From positions 1 to 11,006 of the forward strand of contig OMIJ01000301.1 of the NCBI GenBank assembly GCA_900299065.1: a DNA stretch of 11,006 nt. Direction: 5' to 3'. Made by a program: the position numbers and the translations under genes. How positions within the stretch are numbered: position 1 is the first letter of the stretch; each line of letters begins with the position of its first letter. Below the pieces are notes generated by a model. That model was not told the DNA's origin. It saw nothing but the letters and a program-made list of their open reading frames with translations, and did no database searches. This DNA is from Hyphomicrobiales bacterium (GTDB lineage: Bacteria; Pseudomonadota; Alphaproteobacteria; Rhizobiales; Beijerinckiaceae). Shown here piece by piece: positions 6,465 through 11,006 of the stretch.

Positions 6465-7973
6465 GTGGCGAGCGGCCCCAACACTCCAGCTCCGACACGT
6501 TTTTTCTCGCAGCGTGAGCGCCGCGATCTGTTCCTGCGCATTTTCCCCTCGATCATGATCCCCATGTATTTGGCAATCGGGGATCAAACTTTGCTCGCAA
6601 CAGCCCTGCCTGCGATTGTGGGATCTTTGGGCGAGGCGGAGCGTATTTCCTGGATTATGGCGGCCTATCTCGTTGCCAATACGATTGCTGCGCCCATTTA
6701 CGGTTATATTGGCGATGTGTTTGGCAGAAAGCCATTAATGTTTATTGCGCTTGGTCTTTATGTGGGCGCGGGTGTCTTTTGTTATTTTGCGCCCAATGTC
6801 TGGTTTTTGATCATTGGTCGCCTTATTCAAGGATTGGGCGGCGGCGGGCTGATGGCCCTTTCGCAAGCACTGGTGGGCGAAGTCGTGCCGGTGCGCGAGC
6901 GTGGCAATTTTCAGGGCTATCTTGCCAGTATTGGCGTTGTGGCGACAACTGTTGGACCTATTCTGGGTGGTTATGTTACGCAGCATTTTGGCTGGCGTTA
7001 TGTATTTCTCATCAACATACCTGTTGCCATTCTCGCCATTGGCCTGACATTTCGCCTCAAGACCAAGCCTGGCAATAAAGAGGCTGATTGGCATTTTGAT
7101 TTTCTGGGATTGATCTTGTTCATTCTCTTTGTGCTTCCCGTAATGTTCGCACTTGAACAGGCGCAGCGCATTTCAATGGAGCGATTACCCCCTATTCTGG
7201 GCTTATTTGCGCTCTCGGCCTTTTTCTTTATTGTTCTTGTTCGACATGAAAATAAGGTTCATGCGCCCTTGCTGCCGCTCGCCCTGTTTCGTCAGCGCGC
7301 CATCTGGCAATCCAGTCTCATGGTTTTATGTCAAGGTGCCATGCTCACATCTTTGGTCACCTTTATACCGCTCTATATGCGTGTTGTGCGCGGCGCTGAT
7401 GCAGCAAATACGGGTTGGCTCATTCTGCCCCTGACAATCGGTTTGAGCATTGGGTCAATTTTGACAGGTCGTGTGATGAGCCGCACAGGTCTGACAATGA
7501 TCATTCCTTCTTTCACTCTGTTTCCAGCCGTGCTCTTGCTGATTTTCTTTTCTTTGACCACATCAGAGCTCAGCCCGACGATGATGGCCTGGGTGCTTGG
7601 ATGTACAGCCATTCTGCTGGGCTCTGTCATGAATGTCGCTCAAGTCACAGTGCAAAGCACTGCGGGCCCGCAGAAATTGGGGGCCGCAGCGTCCTCAACA
7701 CAATTTGCCCGTTCGGTTGGCGCTGCCTTTGGCACTGCGCTTTTCTCGACTGTGCTGTTTGGGATTCTCTCGGTACAAAATCCTGATGACGCGCAAATGT
7801 TCAATCAAATCCTTGACCATGGGCCTGACGCACTCAATGCACTTGCGCCTTTGGCACGCGAGCGTCTGAATGCCGAGATTGCTTTGGCGTTTCAATCAGG
7901 TTTTCTAGTGAGCGCGTGCTTTGTGATCATTTCAATGATCTGCGCCTGGACCCATCCGCACAGAAAATTGTGA
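6465..7973 (+). CDS. DHA2-family major facilitator superfamily drug/proton antiporter (14-TM type)
   Basis: The 502-residue, strongly hydrophobic protein is an inner-membrane exporter that should use the proton gradient to expel toxic organic compounds. Family marks include an acidic residue in the first helix, GDQTLLATALPAI (D40), matching the DHA2 motif D1; the loop 2-3 motif A GYIGDVFGRKP (80-90); helix 4 RLIQGLGGGGLMALSQ; and motif C GPILGGYVTQHFGWRYVF (164-181). Length and the extra central helices (about 211-260) fit the 14-helix DHA2 group (EmrB, QacA, LfrA relatives). A soluble loop of about 40 residues (about 435-475) precedes the last helix, as is usual for these proteins. It starts with GTG at 6465, four bases after AAAGGTGG; residues 1-20 are polar cytoplasmic sequence. 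No EmrA-type membrane fusion gene or TetR/MarR regulator lies beside it, so it probably works alone. It converges on the ABC operon with a 32-base gap. Substrates cannot be predicted. Confidence 0.94.
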   Translation: MASGPNTPAPTRFFSQRERRDLFLRIFPSIMIPMYLAIGDQTLLATALPAIVGSLGEAERISWIMAAYLVANTIAAPIYGYIGDVFGRKPLMFIALGLYVGAGVFCYFAPNVWFLIIGRLIQGLGGGGLMALSQALVGEVVPVRERGNFQGYLASIGVVATTVGPILGGYVTQHFGWRYVFLINIPVAILAIGLTFRLKTKPGNKEADWHFDFLGLILFILFVLPVMFALEQAQRISMERLPPILGLFALSAFFFIVLVRHENKVHAPLLPLALFRQRAIWQSSLMVLCQGAMLTSLVTFIPLYMRVVRGADAANTGWLILPLTIGLSIGSILTGRVMSRTGLTMIIPSFTLFPAVLLLIFFSLTTSELSPTMMAWVLGCTAILLGSVMNVAQVTVQSTAGPQKLGAAASSTQFARSVGAAFGTALFSTVLFGILSVQNPDDAQMFNQILDHGPDALNALAPLARERLNAEIALAFQSGFLVSACFVIISMICAWTHPHRKL

Positions 7974-8005
7974 TGGTTGCAGAATCGGCGCTGATGAACA
8001 GCACC

Positions 8006-8854
8006 TCAGTCCTGCAGAACCTTGTCCCTTTGATAAAAATCAGATTGCGGATCATTCAGCACCATTGTGCGAATGCCCTCCCAGAGGCGATGGCGCAAAT
8101 TGAGAAATTCATTTGTGCTTCTGATATCGTGATCCCAACGTGGATGAGGGAGATTCACATCGAGCAATTCGGCAATCTTGCCTGGGCGTGGGCTTAGCAT
8201 CACGATCTGATCAGACAGAAGAATGGCTTCATCAACCGAATGTGTGACAAAGACAACAACGCCTTTGAGCATGTGACGAATTTTCATCACTTCAATTTGC
8301 ATGAATTCACGCGTCTGCGCATCAAGCGCGGCAAAGGGCTCATCCATGAGCAAAATGGAAGGCTGCGAAATCAGCGCCCGCGCAAGAGCGGCACGCTGCT
8401 GCATGCCACCGGATAATTCATGCGGATAGGAATCAGCAAATTTCGAAATGCCCATCATTCCCAGATAATGATCGGCGAGCCGCTCACATTCAGCCCTGGG
8501 CACATTGCGCAATTCCAGCGGGAAATAGACATTGGCCTTGATGGATCGCCAAGGCATCAGGCGTATGGATTGAAAGACAAGCCCGATATGGGGACCGCAG
8601 GAGGGAGCTTGGTCATTGACCAAAATCTGTCCGGCATCAGGCTTGATCAATCCATTGAGTAGGCGCAGCAAGGTTGTCTTACCGCAGCCAGAGGGACCCA
8701 CAAGGCTGACAAAACTATTGGGCGCAATCTCCAGAGAGACATCATCGAGAGCCAAAACGCTACCACGCCCGCCGGGACGACGAAAGGATGTCGTCACATG
8801 GCGGATTGAAATGGCACTTTTACTGTCAGCGTCCTGGCGCATCCGTTGTCTCAT
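8006..8854 (-). CDS. ATPase subunit of a NitT/TauT/SsuB-type ABC importer
   Basis: The 282-residue cytoplasmic ATPase powers the importer encoded by the two upstream genes. All nucleotide-binding elements are present: Walker A GPSGCGKTT (53-61), Q-loop VFQ (93-95) followed by RLMPW, typical of the nitrate/sulfonate/taurine group, signature LSGGMQQR (147-154), Walker B ILLMDEP (167-173), D-loop ALDAQTR and switch histidine H205 in VTHSVDEA. A C-terminal tail of about 55 residues follows, as in SsuB/TauB relatives. The ATG at 8854 lies inside the 3' end of the binding-protein gene, giving a 29-base overlap; GGGGAGGG abuts this ATG almost too closely. A second in-frame ATG at 8842 would give a longer spacing from the same site, so the exact start is uncertain by four residues. 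The overlap suggests translational coupling. It is the last gene of the operon and ends 32 bases from the convergent transporter gene. Confidence 0.95.
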   Translation of the reverse strand: MRQRMRQDADSKSAISIRHVTTSFRRPGGRGSVLALDDVSLEIAPNSFVSLVGPSGCGKTTLLRLLNGLIKPDAGQILVNDQAPSCGPHIGLVFQSIRLMPWRSIKANVYFPLELRNVPRAECERLADHYLGMMGISKFADSYPHELSGGMQQRAALARALISQPSILLMDEPFAALDAQTREFMQIEVMKIRHMLKGVVVFVTHSVDEAILLSDQIVMLSPRPGKIAELLDVNLPHPRWDHDIRSTNEFLNLRHRLWEGIRTMVLNDPQSDFYQRDKVLQD

Positions 8855-9869
8855 CCCTCCCCAATTCTGCTAGCACTTTATCAATGAAACCGGTATCGAT
8901 CCATTCGGCCGGCGCCACTTTGCGCAGATCCTTGAATTCAGCATCTTCGTAAAGGACATTGGTCGTATAGGTCAATGAGTCCAGATTAAGCCCGCCATTG
9001 ACAGACCAGCTGGGCTTATAGGTCTGGCTCAATTGCTCAAGATCCTCTTTCGCCACATCGGGGCGCGCCTGGCCCATGGCCTCGACCCAGGATTGCGGAT
9101 TTTTGGCATATTGGCGCGAAGCCTCAATGATCACACGCACAATAGCCTGAACCTCTTTGGCGCGATCTCTGGCAACCACATCTGTGACAACATTGAGCTT
9201 GGTCACGAAAGGCGCAGAGTCATAAAACTTCTTTTGATCAACAAGCATGTTCAACATGGAGCGATCTTTAATGCTCAGCCATGTGCCAATCGATATTGCG
9301 GTTGCATCAATGCGCTTACCCGCCAATGCCTGTGCACGCACAGGCGGCTGGCCGATGCCAACATATTTGAGCTTGTCAGGATCAAGGCCCAGTTTTGCAA
9401 TCACAGACCGACTAACGAGATAATCCACCGAGCCAACCCGCGCGACACCAAAATTCTTGCCGTCGAGCTGTGCGATAGAGGTAATGTCTTTGGATGTGGC
9501 GAGCACGAAGGGCAGAGCCTTGTCGGGTGACACAATGCCTTTGAGCTTCATTTGATTGCGCGCAACCAATTGAAGAGCGCTATCAAGCGCAATATTGGCC
9601 ATGTCGCCTTGACCTGATTTCAATGCCGCAATGGCAGAGGGTGTTTGCCCCACACGCACAAGCTCAACCTCAACGCCCGCCTTTGCGAAAGCCCCAGAGC
9701 GCAGAGATAATTCAACAACAGAATTGGGAACGAGCGGTGTTTCAGTTTCAGTAATGATCATACGAAAAGGCGCTGCATATGCAGTGCTGTTTGACAAATA
9801 GCCCAGCTGGGCAGCCAAAACAAAAGAAGAGGTCAAAGACCAAAAGATATTTCGAGTTCTCTTTGCCAT
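8826..9869 (-). CDS. Periplasmic binding protein of a NitT/TauT/SsuA-type ABC importer (NMT1/THI5-like)
   Basis: The 347-residue protein has a basic, hydrophobic Sec signal (1-32, likely cut after AYA at 30-32) and the mixed alpha/beta fold of SsuA/TauA/NMT1-like binding proteins. Recognisable pieces are FAKAGVEVELVRVGQTPSA (56-74), then LKSGQGDMANIALDSA (78-93), the LDGKNFGVARVGSVDYLVS stretch, where the ligand carboxylate or sulfonate is often bound, and RAQALAGKRIDATAIS. It should deliver its ligand to the permease encoded 61 bases upstream. Family ligands include alkanesulfonates, taurine, nitrate, thiamine-pyrimidine precursors, riboflavin and phthalate-like aromatics; nothing visible here decides among them. 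The start at 9869 is supported by GGGAG nine bases upstream. The tail ...LGRDETTDAPGR overlaps the ATPase start. Confidence 0.93.
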   Translation of the reverse strand: MAKRTRNIFWSLTSSFVLAAQLGYLSNSTAYAAPFRMIITETETPLVPNSVVELSLRSGAFAKAGVEVELVRVGQTPSAIAALKSGQGDMANIALDSALQLVARNQMKLKGIVSPDKALPFVLATSKDITSIAQLDGKNFGVARVGSVDYLVSRSVIAKLGLDPDKLKYVGIGQPPVRAQALAGKRIDATAISIGTWLSIKDRSMLNMLVDQKKFYDSAPFVTKLNVVTDVVARDRAKEVQAIVRVIIEASRQYAKNPQSWVEAMGQARPDVAKEDLEQLSQTYKPSWSVNGGLNLDSLTYTTNVLYEDAEFKDLRKVAPAEWIDTGFIDKVLAELGRDETTDAPGR

Positions 9870-9930
9870 GGCGCAAAACTCCCTATCAGATATCTTTATT
9901 TAGGATCTTACGCCGAAAAAGAAAGCTCCG
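9870..9930 (-). other. Gap between permease and binding-protein genes of the ABC operon
   Basis: This 61-base gap is longer than the other junction in the operon, which overlaps. It contains the palindrome AGATATCT (9888-9895) and the ribosome site GGGAG of the binding-protein gene. An internal promoter or mRNA-processing site would fit the usual excess of binding protein over membrane parts, but no promoter can be read with confidence. Confidence 0.25.
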
Positions 9931-10752
9931 CTAGATCGAATGTCGCGAATAGCCGCGCGTCAATCGACGCTCGATGAAGCGCAGCAATTGCATGGTTAGC
10001 AATCCAATCAAAGCCAGCAGGAGCACAATGACAAAATAAGGACCCATGCGGAAGGTATTGCCATAAATTGATAAGAGACCGCCCAATCCGCCAACCGCCG
10101 TATAAAGCTCTGCCACAACAGTATTGATCAGCGCCAGACCTGCGCCCACACGCATGCCCGCAATCACATAAGGCAAAGCTCCCGGCAGCATGACCTTGCG
10201 AAATACTTGCGTTTGTGTTGCGCCGGCAGCACGCGCCATTTCGATGAGATCGGCATCTGAATTGAGTACGCCGGCATAAGTGTTGATGAGGACCGGCATC
10301 ACAGCACCAAGAAAAACAATGAAGATTTTGGCTTCAAAGCCAAGGCCCAGAAAGACGATGATGAGCGGAATGAAAGACACGCGCGGTGTGGCGCTCAGGG
10401 CATCAACATAAGGTTCAAGCGCGGCACCAAACATACGCAGGCCACCCATCATCAAGCCCAGCGGAATGGCAATGACAACAGCCAGACCATAGCCCGAGAG
10501 AAAGACAAACATTGTATTAGAGACTGCCGCTGGCAGAGCTGGATCTTTGGCAAGTTTGAGAGCGGAGACCCAGGTCTCATATGGCGAGGGAATAAAATTA
10601 TCCCCCAAATAAAAGGCAATGATCCACCAGAGCCCGATCAGGACTAAAGCGACAACCACGCGCCAAGCGGTGATTTGCATTTTTTTACGTGAGGAGGGGT
10701 CAAAATCAGACTGGTCTAGTCCGTCCTGCCTGCCCGACCCGTTTCCAGCCAT
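9931..10752 (-). CDS. Permease subunit of a NitT/TauT/SsuC-type ABC importer
   Basis: The 273-residue inner-membrane protein has a polar N-terminus (1-28), a first helix (about 29-49), then the conserved ABC permease domain with about five further helices. The cytoplasmic coupling loop that docks to the ATPase is clear: EMARAAGATQTQVFRKVMLPGALPYVIAGMRVG, residues 171-203, with the EAA-type A-x3-GA-x6-F-x-x-V-x-LP-x-ALP pattern. SATPRVSFIPLIIVFLG (120-136) and a late VVAELYTAVGGLGGLL (212-227) are typical of SsuC/TauC/NrtB proteins. A single permease gene implies a homodimer. It is first in the operon permease, binding protein, ATPase, and the promoter should lie in the 191 bases to its right. 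The ATG at 10752 follows a weak ribosome site (AGGCG); a shorter start at residue 25 has none, so the longer form is kept. Confidence 0.95.
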   Translation of the reverse strand: MAGNGSGRQDGLDQSDFDPSSRKKMQITAWRVVVALVLIGLWWIIAFYLGDNFIPSPYETWVSALKLAKDPALPAAVSNTMFVFLSGYGLAVVIAIPLGLMMGGLRMFGAALEPYVDALSATPRVSFIPLIIVFLGLGFEAKIFIVFLGAVMPVLINTYAGVLNSDADLIEMARAAGATQTQVFRKVMLPGALPYVIAGMRVGAGLALINTVVAELYTAVGGLGGLLSIYGNTFRMGPYFVIVLLLALIGLLTMQLLRFIERRLTRGYSRHSI

Positions 10753-10943
10753 TTTTTTCGCCTGTTTGTCTCACGCACTGAACGCGCATTCCACCCCATA
10801 GGCATAGACTATCATAAACTTGCCCGGCGTGAACCGTTTCAATTTGAGATCAATTTTGACAGATTTCGCTATTTTGCGAAGCAAAGTAAAGAGCGATTAC
10901 GCTTTCTCATACGACCATTTAGCGCAAAAGGATCAAGGCTTAA
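10753..10943. promoter_or_regulatory. Divergent regulatory region between the ABC operon and the right-edge gene
   Basis: The 191 bases separate the ABC operon from a probable plus-strand gene and must carry the operon promoter. On the plus strand a perfect TTGACA (10856-10861) is followed by the small inverted repeat TTTGC-GAA-GCAAA (10873-10885), placed where a repressor could sit, but no good -10 box lies 16-18 bases away. On the minus strand TTGAAA (10842-10837) and TATGAT (10816-10811) resemble promoter boxes, but the 20-base spacing is too long for a normal housekeeping promoter. These are suggestions only. Confidence 0.3.
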
Positions 10944-11006
10944 ATGAAAGCCCCAACGAAAACCTCAGGGCCAAACTCCCCCTTTTGGCTTTTGACCATA
11001 TCTGAA
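10944..11006 (+). CDS. Probable start of a gene running off the right edge, function unknown
   Basis: From ATG at 10944 the frame is open to the last base (21 codons, MKAPTKTSGPNSPFWLLTISE). AAGG lies 5-6 bases before the ATG, within AAAGGATCAAGG, a plausible ribosome site, and TTGACA lies about 85 bases upstream. A short basic head followed by FWLLTI could be the start of a membrane segment, but the piece is too short to assign a family. A competing plus-strand frame starting at 10820 also reaches the edge; it has no ribosome site and lies over the presumed promoter region, so this one is preferred. Confidence 0.45.
   Translation, partial: MKAPTKTSGPNSPFWLLTISE

Noticed and set aside
9033..9530. 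A 165-codon plus-strand frame antisense to the NMT1-like binding protein
   Set aside because: No recognisable domain or ribosome site, and the sense strand is clearly coding.

Overview
The window looks like ordinary chromosome from an alphaproteobacterium, probably Hyphomicrobiales (Rhizobiales). The evidence is a roughly 1000-residue DNA polymerase I of the alphaproteobacterial type with all three domains intact, many ABC solute-binding proteins, and a base composition that looks moderate (about half G+C by eye, not computed). Genes are tightly packed and on both strands. I see no transposase, integrase, tRNA, rRNA, CRISPR array or phage gene. Assignments come from motifs read by eye, without a database search.

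Left part (1-3750, minus strand): polA is followed after 14 bases by a gene for an iron-sulfur protein that resembles the reductive dehalogenase / epoxyqueuosine reductase superfamily and runs off the left edge. The two are probably co-transcribed. Divergent from polA, across a 208-base leader with two short inverted repeats, lies an Asp/Glu racemase / arylmalonate decarboxylase / maleate isomerase-like protein (3959-4699). It seems to lack both of the family's usual catalytic cysteines.

Middle part (4706-7973): only 6 bases after the racemase-like gene, and convergent with it, is a periplasmic solute-binding protein of the Fe3+/polyamine type (4706-5755) with no permease or ATPase next to it. 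Divergent from that is a short TrmO/TsaA-family tRNA methyltransferase (5834-6322). A 14-TM-type drug/proton antiporter of the DHA2 MFS family follows (6465-7973), starting with GTG.

Right part (8006-10752, minus strand): a complete NitT/TauT/SsuABC-type importer operon is transcribed as permease, then binding protein, then ATPase. The last two genes overlap by 29 bases. The substrate cannot be read from the sequence; sulfonates, nitrate, taurine, pyrimidine precursors and aromatic acids are all imported by members of this class. At the right edge a new plus-strand gene probably begins at 10944.

No clearly new multi-gene system is visible. The items most worth a second look are the reductive-dehalogenase-like gene behind polA, and the cysteine-less racemase-fold protein packed against an orphan binding protein.
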